Source: Ureibacillus chungkukjangi (lineage in GTDB: Bacteria; Bacillota; Bacilli; Bacillales_A; Planococcaceae). From it: 61,849 nucleotides of DNA. This document shows, in pieces, positions 15,856 to 24,498 of this stretch. The stretch lies in the NCBI RefSeq assembly GCF_003217295.1, contig NZ_QJTJ01000018.1, positions 1 to 61,849 on the forward strand, written 5' to 3'. The notes under the pieces are model-generated. The model saw only the letters and a program-made list of their open reading frames with translations, was not told the DNA's origin and did not search any database. How positions within the stretch are numbered: the first letter of the stretch is position 1; every line of letters begins with the position of its first letter. A program made the translations under genes and the position numbers.

Positions 15856-16032
15856 ATGGATAAAAATAATTCTTTTAATGATGCGGTAGATTATTTGAAA
15901 AAACATATAGGGATACCAGATAAAATTTCGTTGAAGAAGCTACCTGTATTTTTAAGGATTTTCGGATATTTAGTCGCTCTAATTCTATTTATGTCTTTAT
16001 TACTTTTCTTTATATTACCTTTTTTAAATTAA
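15856..16032 (+). CDS. Small membrane protein, 58 aa
   Basis: AAGGGAGTGA lies 5-7 nt before the ATG at 15856. The protein starts MDKNNSFNDAVDYLKKHIG, has a basic amphipathic part (PDKISLKKLPVFL), then one long hydrophobic helix (IFGYLVALILFMSLLLFFIL) at the C-terminus, so it should be tail-anchored in the membrane. No family is recognised; the binding site supports expression. Confidence 0.6.
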   Translation: MDKNNSFNDAVDYLKKHIGIPDKISLKKLPVFLRIFGYLVALILFMSLLLFFILPFLN

Positions 16033-16240
16033 TGGATTATATAAAATGTTATTTTTGTATTATTTAGATAAATATTTAAGATACTATTTAGTGTAATATT
16101 AATTATGGCACATTTAATTTTGAACGGATCACTAAAAGTTGGTGCTGCAAAAAGTGAGGTTCTATAACTGTTAATAGAATTTTAGTGACATCAGATAAGT
16201 AATTCCTAAATATTTACAGCTGTATAAAATCAGAACAGTG

Positions 16241-16266
16241 CACTCGTTTAGTTACGGGTGTTTTTA
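16241..16266 (+). terminator. Terminator-like hairpin related to the ypjP terminator
   Basis: CACTCGT-TTAGTT-ACGGGTG plus T5 is a third, diverged version of the ypjP terminator. Between 16033 and 16240 only a 20-codon frame without a binding site (near 16106) is visible, so this may be the end of a lost gene. Confidence 0.6.
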
Positions 16267-16354
16267 TTTTTATGCATTTTTCAAACTTATCAAAAAAATG
16301 TTACATACAAATTTTTTGAATGGCATTATGATAAGGAAGGGGGTGTGTGAAGGG

Positions 16355-16609
16355 GTGTTAACGCGCGATGCGGATACAGAGGCTTATATTAATACTTTAG
16401 AAAATGGTCATATTTATAAAGATATTCGCGCCAAGTATGGGGAGCTTACGGATGATGGACGAAATTATAAGCATGAATATAATGAAATCGTCATTCGGTA
16501 TGCGTGCGAAAAATACAATCTAACTACGGAACAGCTTGATCGAATTTTTATTGACTCCGAAATTAAAATTAGTGAATATGAGAGAAGCCGAGTAAAACCA
16601 AATAACTAA
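16355..16609 (+). CDS. Hypothetical protein, about 84 aa
   Basis: The frame is open from 16238, but the first part is AT-rich and follows a terminator. AAGGAAGGGGG at 16333-16343 points to the GTG at 16355 (or an ATG at 16328). The product is hydrophilic and mostly helical, with LTRDADTEAYINTLENG, YKDIRAKYGELTDDG and a Lys/Glu-rich C-terminus. It is a cytoplasmic protein of unknown function with no recognised domain. Confidence 0.5.
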   Translation: MLTRDADTEAYINTLENGHIYKDIRAKYGELTDDGRNYKHEYNEIVIRYACEKYNLTTEQLDRIFIDSEIKISEYERSRVKPNN

Positions 16610-16835
16610 AATATTTAAGTCACATTTCAAGCGGAGTGTGGTTATTATTTTTTTAGCAATGTATTTTTTTTGTCCAATTGGAATTAATTCATTAGAGATA
16701 ACTGCAGGGACATGATGAATAACTTCTGCATAAAATGAGTAAATTACAATTAAATAATTTATTTTGTTTTGAATAGTGAAAAATATTTCATTTCAAGGTA
16801 AAATGAATGTATAACATTTTTTGAGGAGGATGCCG

Positions 16836-17027
16836 ATGATAACCGGTCAGTTAGAGCGAGCGTTTCAATTAGCAGAGAAACATAAACTCGACGTAAGCAC
16901 AATTTTGGAGTTAAACAAAATTATTATGAAGGAGGTCAATTCATCTCCTAAAACAGAAGAAAAGATTTTGCAACAAATTTTACAACTACTTGAAAACAAC
17001 AAACAAATTCTACGGGAGGCAACATAA
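16836..17027 (+). CDS. Small helical protein, 63 aa
   Basis: GAGGAGG sits 8 nt before the ATG at 16836, an excellent binding site. The product reads MITGQLERAFQLAEKHKLDV and continues with two predicted helices and a Leu-rich C-terminal amphipathic helix (ILQQILQLLENNKQIL) suited to a coiled coil. There is no membrane segment. It lacks the SxxLD motif of Spo0E-type phosphatases. A second mini-ORF starts 4 nt after its stop. Confidence 0.6.
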   Translation: MITGQLERAFQLAEKHKLDVSTILELNKIIMKEVNSSPKTEEKILQQILQLLENNKQILREAT

Positions 17028-17030
17028 CAA

Positions 17031-17078
17031 TTGAAAAAACAACTTGAATTGTATGATGATTTAGACACATTTGATTAA
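17031..17078 (+). CDS. Possible 15-aa peptide gene
   Basis: A TTG follows GGGAGG (17014-17019) and opens MKKQLELYDDLDTFD before TAA. A strong terminator begins at the stop codon. The binding site lies inside the end of the preceding gene, suggesting coupling. It is too short to judge by composition and may not be a gene. Confidence 0.3.
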   Translation: MKKQLELYDDLDTFD

Positions 17079-17121
17079 AGGCGCTGCTCAGCGAGTAATG
17101 GTAATACGAGCAGCGCCTTTT
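17077..17121 (+). terminator. Strong terminator ahead of the molybdenum island
   Basis: AAAGGCGCTGCTC and GAGCAGCGCCTTT are perfectly complementary over 13 bp, with an 18-nt loop and a T-rich tail. Confidence 0.9.
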
Positions 17122-17200
17122 CTATTGCTTAAAAATAGATAATTAACATAACTGTGTTAGTTTACGTATACACTCATTCCCAAAAAATCCAATCTTTTTG

Positions 17201-17233
17201 TTGACTAACAATTTAGAATTTTGTTAATATAAT
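17201..17233 (+). promoter_or_regulatory. Promoter with overlapping palindrome before the xdhC operon
   Basis: TTGACT (17201-17206) with TAATAT (17225-17230, 18-bp spacer) forms a plausible promoter. The inverted repeat TAACAA-N9-TTGTTA (17206-17226) fills the spacer. A repressor bound there would block RNA polymerase. The cognate regulator is not encoded nearby. Confidence 0.5.
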
Positions 17234-17263
17234 GAAAAGTTTTTGGTGAAGGAGGCTATTTCT

Positions 17264-18313
17264 ATGTCTAGATTGCAAGAATTTCAGGAGCTTTTTCGCC
17301 ATATACGCCTTGCGCATGGAAATAATGAGCAAGCAGTTTTAGTAATTCTAGCTGCTGCAAAGGGTTCTGCTTATCGCCTGCCTGGGACGAAAATGCTTAT
17401 GACTTCTGGTGGAGCAATGGTCGGGACGATTAGCGGAGGCTGCTTAGAGAATGACTTATATGAATGGGCACAGCAAGTATTTGAAAATAAAAAGGTAATG
17501 ACTTTACAATATGACCTAAGTGAAACTGAAATTTGGAGCTTGGGAATCGGTTGTAAAGGAAACCTTGAGTTTATCTTTCTTCCAATACAGCCACAAATTC
17601 CACTTTTCCCAAAAATCGATCAATTATTATCCCTAAATCTTCCTTTTACTCTTATAATAGATATGAAGAATGGTGAAATGGATGTTATAGAAGCTCGAAA
17701 TAATGAAGTTTCCTATAATGGTATTTTCCCAGAAGAAGTAGTAGATTACGCAATGAGTGTAAAGAATAAGCAAACTCGTGCGGCAATTCTATCAAGTGAC
17801 AATCAACGATATTATATAGATGTAGTAAAACCAAGTGAGAGATTAATTGTTGCAGGAGCAGGGAGAGATGCTATTCCAGTAGCTGACCTAGCAAATAAAG
17901 CAGGATATGCAGTAACGGTATTAGATGGCCGTGCTCACTTTAACAATGAACAATATTTTCCTCGGTGCACCCATATTACTGAGGATTTAGAAAATATATC
18001 AAAGGAAGAGCTAGTTAATTGCTGGTGGATTATTATGAATCACCATCAAGAAAAGGATGAAGCTAGTCTTAAATTCGCCATTGAACAGAGTCCGAAGTAT
18101 ATTGGAGTTTTGGGGCCGGCCTATCGGACAGATGAGATGCTCGAAAACATTGGGTATTCCTTATTAAGTGCTCCCATACATTCACCAGTAGGCTTAGACC
18201 TTGGTGCAGAAGCTAGTGAAGAAGTGGCTATTAGTATTGTTTCAGAGCTAATGAGTTTAAGAGCAGGACGTATTCAAAATCATTTACATGGAAAAGGGAA
18301 AATACATGTGTAA
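17264..18313 (+). CDS. pucA: XdhC/CoxI-family molybdoenzyme maturation factor
   Basis: The ~349-aa protein has an N-terminal XdhC_CoxI segment (GSAYRLPGTKMLM, then GTISGGCLENDL with the conserved Cys, then LGIGCKGNLEFI). A C-terminal Rossmann segment (LIVAGAGRDAIPVADLA) follows. The family binds sulfurated molybdenum cofactor and inserts it into xanthine-dehydrogenase-type enzymes; B. subtilis PucA is the closest model. GAAGGAGG precedes the ATG at 17264. The following gene overlaps by 8 bp, as pucA-pucB would, and the enzyme subunits lie 8 kb downstream. Confidence 0.88.
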   Translation: MSRLQEFQELFRHIRLAHGNNEQAVLVILAAAKGSAYRLPGTKMLMTSGGAMVGTISGGCLENDLYEWAQQVFENKKVMTLQYDLSETEIWSLGIGCKGNLEFIFLPIQPQIPLFPKIDQLLSLNLPFTLIIDMKNGEMDVIEARNNEVSYNGIFPEEVVDYAMSVKNKQTRAAILSSDNQRYYIDVVKPSERLIVAGAGRDAIPVADLANKAGYAVTVLDGRAHFNNEQYFPRCTHITEDLENISKEELVNCWWIIMNHHQEKDEASLKFAIEQSPKYIGVLGPAYRTDEMLENIGYSLLSAPIHSPVGLDLGAEASEEVAISIVSELMSLRAGRIQNHLHGKGKIHV

Positions 18314-18902
18314 AATAGGGGCTATTATTTTAGCGGCTGGTCAATCTGTAAGAATGGGGAAGCCAAAGTTACTTTTACCTTATTTAAATCGTCCCCTAAT
18401 CCATTACCCCGTATCACTGGCAGTTGAGATGGATTTCGCGAGGATTATTGTTGTCGGTGGAGAGCATATCCAGCAATTACAAAGTGAATTAAGTGAATTT
18501 TCAAATCGGATAACGATAATCCACAATACAGAATATAAAAAGGGGATGTCCTCCTCTTTAAAGGCAGGTATAACTGCCATAGAGGATGAATTAGATGGTG
18601 TTTTAATCTTTTTAGGAGATCAGCCCTTTGCTTCAAAAGACGTCATTCAAAAGCTGATTCGAGAATTTAAGCAATTGAGGAACTCGAAAATTGTTCGTCC
18701 GCGCTACTCAATGCAGCCCGGGCACCCGATTTTATTTGATAAAAGTCTTTTTTCAAAATTTCATGCCTTATGTGGGGATGAGGGTGGAAAAAGTATTATT
18801 AAAGCAAATGAAGAAAAGCTGCTTTATGTAGACTTTGAAAATACAAAATTGAACTTAGATATCGATACCCCACAGGATTACGAATTGCTTCTAAAATCAT
18901 AA
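18306..18902 (+). CDS. pucB: MocA/PucB-type molybdenum cofactor nucleotidyltransferase
   Basis: The ~198-aa nucleotidyltransferase has IGAIILAAGQSVRMGKPKLL, the G-rich NTP loop with RMG-x-x-K; GVLIFLGDQPF with the Mg-binding Asp; and PGHPILFDKSLF. The family (MocA, PucB) attaches CMP to Mo-molybdopterin to make the cytosine dinucleotide form used by molybdenum hydroxylases. AAAAGGG lies 7 nt before the ATG at 18306, inside the xdhC end, so the two are translationally coupled. Confidence 0.85.
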   Translation: MCKIGAIILAAGQSVRMGKPKLLLPYLNRPLIHYPVSLAVEMDFARIIVVGGEHIQQLQSELSEFSNRITIIHNTEYKKGMSSSLKAGITAIEDELDGVLIFLGDQPFASKDVIQKLIREFKQLRNSKIVRPRYSMQPGHPILFDKSLFSKFHALCGDEGGKSIIKANEEKLLYVDFENTKLNLDIDTPQDYELLLKS

Positions 18903-18922
18903 CAAGAGGAGTGTGAAGCTTC

Positions 18923-19936
18923 ATGACTATAAAAGATACTTTAAAGAGACCACTCCGAGACTTAAGAATATCTGTTATGGACCAATGTAATCTTCGCTGT
19001 ACATATTGCATGCCAAAGGAAGTGTTTGGGGCTGATTATGCGTTTCTTCCTTCTGAAAAACTATTAACCTTTGACGAAATTGAGGATCTTGTAAGAATTT
19101 TCAGCTCCCTAGGTGTAAAAAAGATTCGAATAACAGGTGGTGAGCCTCTTTTAAGAAAGGAATTACCACAGCTGATTGAACGTATCATCAGCATACAAGG
19201 AATAGAGGATGTTGCCCTTACAACCAATGGAATTTTGTTAGGTCATTATGCAAAGCAGCTTAAGGAAGCCGGGCTGAAGCGTATAAATGTGAGCTTAGAT
19301 AGTCTAAATTCAACAACTTATGGCCAGATGAATGGACGTAAATTCCCTGTGGAAAGAGTTCTAAAATCCATAGAACAAGCAGCAGCTGCCGGACTGCATA
19401 TTAAAATAAACATGGTGGTACAAAGAGGTGTAAATGATGGAGATATCCTACCTCTTGCCAAGTATTGCTTTGAAAAGGGCTATACGTTGAGATTTATTGA
19501 ATTCATGGATGTTGGAAATACAAATAGCTGGAATTTAGAGAAGGTCGTACCTAGTAGAGAAATCCTCAATACCCTTCAGGAAATGTTTCCACTTGAACCT
19601 ATAAATCCAAAATACATTGGTGAAGTAGCAAAACGCTATCGCTATAAGAATACGGACAAAGAAGTGGGTTTTATTTCATCGATTACAGAAAGCTTTTGTT
19701 CAACGTGTAACCGAGCAAGAATTTCTGCCGATGGAAAGCTCTATACATGCTTGTTTGCAACAGAAGGAACGGATTTAGTTGGCAAAATTAGAGATGAAGC
19801 ATTAGCAAATAAAGAGTTAACTGATTTCATCTCAGAACTTTGGAATAAAAGAGAGGACCGTTACTCCGACCAAAGAGTTGAATTGAGCAAACAACCGTCC
19901 AAGCAGAAAATCGAAATGTCATATATTGGCGGCTAG
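18923..19936 (+). CDS. moaA: GTP 3',8-cyclase MoaA
   Basis: The 337-aa radical SAM enzyme has the N-terminal cluster motif CNLRCTYCMP, GGEPLLR for SAM binding, and the C-terminal second cluster ligands FCSTCNRARISADGKLYTC. It catalyses the first step of molybdopterin synthesis, converting GTP to a cyclic intermediate that MoaC turns into cPMP. It lacks the usual C-terminal GG tail but ends in IGG. GAGGAG precedes the ATG. Confidence 0.97.
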   Translation: MTIKDTLKRPLRDLRISVMDQCNLRCTYCMPKEVFGADYAFLPSEKLLTFDEIEDLVRIFSSLGVKKIRITGGEPLLRKELPQLIERIISIQGIEDVALTTNGILLGHYAKQLKEAGLKRINVSLDSLNSTTYGQMNGRKFPVERVLKSIEQAAAAGLHIKINMVVQRGVNDGDILPLAKYCFEKGYTLRFIEFMDVGNTNSWNLEKVVPSREILNTLQEMFPLEPINPKYIGEVAKRYRYKNTDKEVGFISSITESFCSTCNRARISADGKLYTCLFATEGTDLVGKIRDEALANKELTDFISELWNKREDRYSDQRVELSKQPSKQKIEMSYIGG

Positions 19937-19951
19937 TTTAAGGAGATTTAT

Positions 19952-20728
19952 ATGAAAAAGCTCGTTAAGATTTGTTTTATATGCTTGATAGCTATAATGG
20001 GGGGCTGCTCCCAAAGCACTTCAGGAAAAGACGATGATTCACTAGTATTAACCATTTCTGCGGCATCAAGTTTACAAAATGTGTTAGAGGAATTACGGGA
20101 TGAATTTAAAAAGAATCATCGAGAGATAGATATACAATTTAATTTTGGAGCTTCTGGCTCCCTGTCAAAGCAAATTGAACAGGGTGCTCCAGTGGATTTC
20201 TTTTTATCCGCCTCCAATGACAAGTTTGAAAAGTTAAACTCTCTCGGTCTTATTCAAGAGAGTGCAACATTTATAAGCAATGAGCTTGTTTTAATTACGG
20301 GAAAGTCAGGAGATGTGACGCTCGATAAAACTGAAGATTTGGCTTCTATTGAAGTTGAAAAAATTTCAATTGGGACACCCTCTATTGTTCCAGCTGGTGC
20401 CTATGCTAAACAAGCTTTGGAGCACTTTAATCTATGGTCCAAAATTGAGAATAAAATTATCTATGCAAAGGATGTAAGACAGGTGCTGACATATGTGGAA
20501 ACTGGAAATGTTGAGGCAGGTTTTGTTTATAAAACAGATGCCATTAGCTCGGATAGAATACAGATAATTGAGACTGTTGATGCTGCTAGTCATGATTTAA
20601 TTACGTATCCAATTGGAATTTTAGAAAATACGGATTCCCTATCAGAAGCAAAACAGTTTTATGAATTTTTACAAGGTGAAGAAGCCAAGGAGATTTGGGT
20701 TGAATACGGATTTACCCTCATTCCTTAA
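19952..20728 (+). CDS. modA: Molybdate-binding lipoprotein ModA
   Basis: The 258-aa protein has a lipoprotein signal with lipobox IMGGCS, then the ModA signature LTISAASSLQNVLEEL, NFGASGSLSKQIEQGAPVDF and GTPSIVPAGAYAKQAL. It is the extracytoplasmic oxyanion receptor for molybdate (or tungstate). It follows moaA by 15 bp and is followed by modB, supplying metal for the molybdopterin enzymes encoded here. Confidence 0.95.
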   Translation: MKKLVKICFICLIAIMGGCSQSTSGKDDDSLVLTISAASSLQNVLEELRDEFKKNHREIDIQFNFGASGSLSKQIEQGAPVDFFLSASNDKFEKLNSLGLIQESATFISNELVLITGKSGDVTLDKTEDLASIEVEKISIGTPSIVPAGAYAKQALEHFNLWSKIENKIIYAKDVRQVLTYVETGNVEAGFVYKTDAISSDRIQIIETVDAASHDLITYPIGILENTDSLSEAKQFYEFLQGEEAKEIWVEYGFTLIP

Positions 20729-20778
20729 ATCTAGTTATACAGGATTTATTGGTAAATCGAATTTGATTAGGAATAGAA

Positions 20779-21453
20779 GTGAAGAATATGTGGAATCAGT
20801 TTTGGGAACCGATTCAATTATCGATAACTGTAACACTTGCTGCAAGTACTCTAGTAATCCTATTGGGTACATTACTAGGATTCGTTTTTGCTAGAAAGGC
20901 CTTTAAATTTAAAGTGCTCCTTGAAACGCTCTTTATGTTGCCTTTAGTGCTTCCACCCTCTGTCATAGGCTTTTTGTTAATAGTCATTTTTGGCAATCAA
21001 AGTCCTATAGGTAATATCATCAAGTCGATATTTGGACAGTCTTTAATTTTCACATGGTATGCGGCAGTGATTGCGGCTAGCGTTGTTGCATTTCCATTAA
21101 TGTTTCAAACAGCAAAAGCAGGATTTCAAGGGGTTCAAAAAGGAATAGAAGAGGCAGCGATAGACTTAGGTGCAAATTCAAGGCAGGTATTTATTCGGGT
21201 TTCATTGCCCCTTGCGAAGAAAGCTTTACTCGCAGGATGTGTACTAAGTGGTGCGAGAGCCTTAGGAGAGTTTGGTGCAACGTTAATGTTTGCTGGCAAT
21301 ATTCCTGGTGTAACTCAGACCGTACCAACGGCTATTTATATGGCTATTGATAATGGAGAGATGTTTTTTGCATGGGCTTGGGTGCTTACAATGATGCTTT
21401 TATCCTTTATCCTATTATATTTTGTTCGTTCAAAAGAAAATAGAAGGGACTAA
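20779..21453 (+). CDS. modB: Molybdate ABC transporter permease ModB
   Basis: The 224-aa permease has five to six helices with LFMLPLVLPPSVIGFLLI, GVQKGIEEAAIDLGANSRQVF (the EAA loop) and LSGARALGEFGATLMFAGN, the ModB signature. No modC ATPase follows, because moeB begins 7 bp downstream, so the ATPase must come from elsewhere. The start may be the GTG at 20779 or the ATG at 20788. Confidence 0.95.
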   Translation: MKNMWNQFWEPIQLSITVTLAASTLVILLGTLLGFVFARKAFKFKVLLETLFMLPLVLPPSVIGFLLIVIFGNQSPIGNIIKSIFGQSLIFTWYAAVIAASVVAFPLMFQTAKAGFQGVQKGIEEAAIDLGANSRQVFIRVSLPLAKKALLAGCVLSGARALGEFGATLMFAGNIPGVTQTVPTAIYMAIDNGEMFFAWAWVLTMMLLSFILLYFVRSKENRRD

Positions 21454-21459
21454 TCGAAG

Positions 21460-22476
21460 ATGAACAATCGATATTATAAACAAGAAATGTGTTCCTTTAT
21501 AGGTGTTGAAGGACAAAGTAATATTAAGGAAAAGCATGTTCTGCTTATTGGTGTAGGAGCTCTAGGTAGTGCCAGTGCAGAAATGCTGGTTCGTGCAGGA
21601 ATCGGTACGTTGACAATTGTTGACCGTGACTATGTGGAGCTAAGCAATTTACATAGACAGCAATTGTATAGTGAAGCGGATTGTGAGGAGGAAATTCCAA
21701 AGGTAGTTGCTGCTAAAAGAAGATTATCTGCTATAAATAGCGAAGTTAATATTAATGAGCTTGTAATGGATGCTGATGCAACCAATTTACTTCCTTATCT
21801 AGAAAACGTAGATGTCATCCTTGATGCTTCGGATAATTTCGATATTCGTTTTATTTTAAATGACTTAGCTCAAAAATATCAGATTCCATTTATTTTCGGC
21901 TCCTGTGTGTCGAGCTATGGCATGACCTATACGGTTCTACCAGGTAAAACCCCGTGTCTGCATTGCTTATTAAAACAAATACCAATGTCAGGTGCTACCT
22001 GCGATATTGTTGGGGTTATTAATCCGATTGTGCAACAGATCGCAGTGTATCAGGTGGCTGAATGCATGAAGCTATTAGTAGGGGATTTTGCTGCACTTCG
22101 AGCGACCTTTTTATCGGTAGATTTATGGAAAAACCAACACTATACGTTTCGTGTTGAAAAAGCAAAAAGGGAGGAGTGCTTATCCTGTGGAGCTTACGCT
22201 ACTTATCCCTATTTACAATATGATTCTCAAACAAAAACCTCGGTACTATGCGGCCGTAACACGGTGCAGCTAAGACCGCCAGCTAATACAAATTTCAGCT
22301 TAGATTTATTGGAATATAAACTGAACAAACAGCTAAATGTTAAACGGAATCCATTCTTACTCAGCTGTGAATATGAGGATCACCGATTTGTTTTCTTCCA
22401 GGATGGACGAGTTTTTATCCATGGAATAGATGATATCCAAAAGGCGAAAAAGCTTTATTATAGTTTAATAGGTTAA
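21460..22476 (+). CDS. moeB: MoeB/ThiF-type adenylyltransferase
   Basis: The 338-aa E1-like enzyme has the nucleotide loop LLIGVGALGSASAEMLVRAG, IVDRDYVELSNLHRQ with the ATP-contacting Arg, the DASDNFDIRF metal-binding region and two Cys pairs (CLHC and CLSC) that would hold zinc. MoeB adenylates the C-terminal glycine of MoaD so that it can be thiocarboxylated. It is longer than E. coli MoeB through a C-terminal extension without a clear rhodanese Cys motif. Confidence 0.92.
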   Translation: MNNRYYKQEMCSFIGVEGQSNIKEKHVLLIGVGALGSASAEMLVRAGIGTLTIVDRDYVELSNLHRQQLYSEADCEEEIPKVVAAKRRLSAINSEVNINELVMDADATNLLPYLENVDVILDASDNFDIRFILNDLAQKYQIPFIFGSCVSSYGMTYTVLPGKTPCLHCLLKQIPMSGATCDIVGVINPIVQQIAVYQVAECMKLLVGDFAALRATFLSVDLWKNQHYTFRVEKAKREECLSCGAYATYPYLQYDSQTKTSVLCGRNTVQLRPPANTNFSLDLLEYKLNKQLNVKRNPFLLSCEYEDHRFVFFQDGRVFIHGIDDIQKAKKLYYSLIG

Positions 22477-22488
22477 GAGGTGAAGTAC

Positions 22489-23760
22489 ATGCTAACAGCT
22501 AGAAAAGCTATTTCAATCGGAGAAGCAATCGAAAAAATAATGGGTGATGTGTGTACAGGTGTTGCTGAGCGTGTACCTTTAATGGAGGCTAGTGGGAGGT
22601 ACTTGGCTCAGGATATCAGGGCTAATCAAGATGTGCCAGCTTTTGATCGTTCTTTATACGACGGCTTTGCCATAAGAGCAAAAGATACGATAAATGCAAA
22701 CCAGATGAAACTGGTTCTGATTGAAATAGTAGGACATATTGGGGCAGGAGCAGTTTTTCAGGGTGAGGTAAGTGATAATCAGGCAGTCCGTATTATGACA
22801 GGAGCAGAAATGCCAAAATGCTGTGATGCTGTTATTATGCTTGAGCATGTGAAGGAACTAATGGTAGACGGGAAGTCTTATATTTCGATTGATAAACAAA
22901 TCGCAGAAAATGAAAAAGTGTTTAAAAAAGGAGCTGAGATTACAGAGGGTTCGCAACTAGTGAAAAAAGGAGAGCGCATATCACCGGGAATCATCGGCTT
23001 GCTTGCGACATTTGGTTATAGCGAGGTTCTAGTTGGTGCGAAACCGAAAGTGGGTGTCCTTGCTACAGGAAGTGAGCTGTTAGATGTCGAAGAGCCACTA
23101 GCTCCGGGAAAAATCAGAAATAGTAATTCCTATATGCTGATGGCTCAGATTGAACAGTTAGGTGCCACTCCAGTCTTTCTAGGCAAATTAGAGGACGATT
23201 TGGAGCAAAGCTTTAATGCAGTTGAGCAGGCATTAGAGAAAGTTGATGTATTGATTACCACGGGTGGTGTTTCAGTTGGAGATTTTGACTATTTACCAGA
23301 AATATATGAACTCTTAGGTGCACAAGTATTATTTAATAAGCTTGCTATGCGACCTGGTAGTGTAACGACAGTTGCTAAGGTGAAAAATCAATTTTTATTT
23401 GGACTTTCAGGAAATCCCTCTGCTAGCTTTATAGGCTTTGAGTTGTTTGTAAGGCCTGTCCTTAGAACTTTACTAGGAAATAAACAGCCCTATCTCAATA
23501 CACATAAGGCTATATTAACGGAGAACTTCCTGGTTCCAAATAACTTTACTCAGCTAATCCGAGCAAAGGTTAAAGTAGAAGGGACCGATATATTTGCTTT
23601 CTCAAACGGTTTGAATATGTCTAACTCTATTACTTCATTAGTAGGTGCAGATTCGCTTGTTCTGCTTCCTCCAAGTAAATGCGGCTATGAAAAAGGAAGT
23701 TTGGTAGATATTTTATTGTTATCAGAGGAAGGGCAAAGCGAGTGCTTCTTCTTAACCTAG
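22489..23760 (+). CDS. moeA: Molybdopterin molybdotransferase MoeA
   Basis: The ~423-aa protein has the MoeA hallmarks: AFDRSLYDGFAIRAKDT, IMTGAEMPKCCDAVIMLEH, VGVLATGSELL, the MoCF-like TTGGVSVGDFDYLPE and LFGLSGNPSASFIGFELF. It inserts molybdate into adenylylated molybdopterin. GAGGTG precedes the ATG at 22489; a GTG at 22480 is possible but overlaps the binding site. Confidence 0.97.
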   Translation: MLTARKAISIGEAIEKIMGDVCTGVAERVPLMEASGRYLAQDIRANQDVPAFDRSLYDGFAIRAKDTINANQMKLVLIEIVGHIGAGAVFQGEVSDNQAVRIMTGAEMPKCCDAVIMLEHVKELMVDGKSYISIDKQIAENEKVFKKGAEITEGSQLVKKGERISPGIIGLLATFGYSEVLVGAKPKVGVLATGSELLDVEEPLAPGKIRNSNSYMLMAQIEQLGATPVFLGKLEDDLEQSFNAVEQALEKVDVLITTGGVSVGDFDYLPEIYELLGAQVLFNKLAMRPGSVTTVAKVKNQFLFGLSGNPSASFIGFELFVRPVLRTLLGNKQPYLNTHKAILTENFLVPNNFTQLIRAKVKVEGTDIFAFSNGLNMSNSITSLVGADSLVLLPPSKCGYEKGSLVDILLLSEEGQSECFFLT

Positions 23761-23780
23761 AATTTTTGGAGGTGTTATAA

Positions 23781-24221
23781 ATGAAAGCTGAATTATTTTC
23801 GATAGTAGATAATCCTATCATTGTGGATGATGTCATTCAACAAGTTCAGTCAGTTAATGCTGGAGCGATTACCGTATTTATCGGAACGGTGCGTGAGTTA
23901 ACTAATGGAAAAAGAACACTATATCTAGAATATCAGGCATATGAATCAATGGCTGTAAAAAAGCTCGCTGAAATAGGTGAGGAGATCAAAAGTAAATGGC
24001 CAGGAACGATTGCAGCTATTACACATCGTGTAGGAAGGTTAGAAATTTCTGATGTAGCAGTAGTAATTGCGGTTTCCTCCCCTCATCGAAAAGAAGCCTA
24101 CGAAGCGAATGAGTATGCTATAGAAAGAATAAAAGAAATGGTGCCAATTTGGAAAAAAGAATATTGGGAAGATGGAACAAAATGGATTGGTGATCAGCTT
24201 CAAAAGGTTTCTTACGAATAG
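23781..24221 (+). CDS. moaE: Molybdopterin synthase large subunit MoaE
   Basis: The 146-aa protein contains GAITVFIGTVRE, LEYQAYESMA, ITHRVGRLEISDVAVVIAVSSPHR and VPIWKKEYWEDG with the catalytic Lys pair. It transfers two sulfurs from MoaD thiocarboxylate to cPMP. GGAGG precedes the ATG and moaD follows 19 bp downstream. Confidence 0.97.
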   Translation: MKAELFSIVDNPIIVDDVIQQVQSVNAGAITVFIGTVRELTNGKRTLYLEYQAYESMAVKKLAEIGEEIKSKWPGTIAAITHRVGRLEISDVAVVIAVSSPHRKEAYEANEYAIERIKEMVPIWKKEYWEDGTKWIGDQLQKVSYE

Positions 24222-24240
24222 ACAATAATTGAGGTGGAAT

Positions 24241-24474
24241 ATGATTAAAATATTATTCTTTGCAGGACTTCAGGAAGAAATTGATTCTGATTCTCTTATG
24301 ATGGAGAGTGCTGAAGCGACTGTACAGGAAGTGAAAAGATATGTTCAATCGATTTATCCTAACGTTGATTTACAGCAAGTAATAGCGGCTGTAAATGAAG
24401 AATTCTCAAATGGAGATGACATCGTGAAGTCAGGTGATATTATTGCTTTTCTTCCACCTGTTAGCGGTGGATGA
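24241..24474 (+). CDS. moaD: Molybdopterin synthase sulfur carrier MoaD
   Basis: The 77-aa ubiquitin-like protein ends in FLPPVSGG, the C-terminal Gly-Gly that is adenylated by MoeB and thiocarboxylated. GAGGTGG sits immediately before the ATG at 24241. Confidence 0.95.
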   Translation: MIKILFFAGLQEEIDSDSLMMESAEATVQEVKRYVQSIYPNVDLQQVIAAVNEEFSNGDDIVKSGDIIAFLPPVSGG

Positions 24475-24498
24475 ATGCAAGGAGAGGAAACTGAAACG

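Noticed and set aside
13958-17120. Prophage or mobile element remnant
   Set aside because: It is gene-poor with small ORFs, but no integrase, transposase, terminal repeat or phage structural protein was found.
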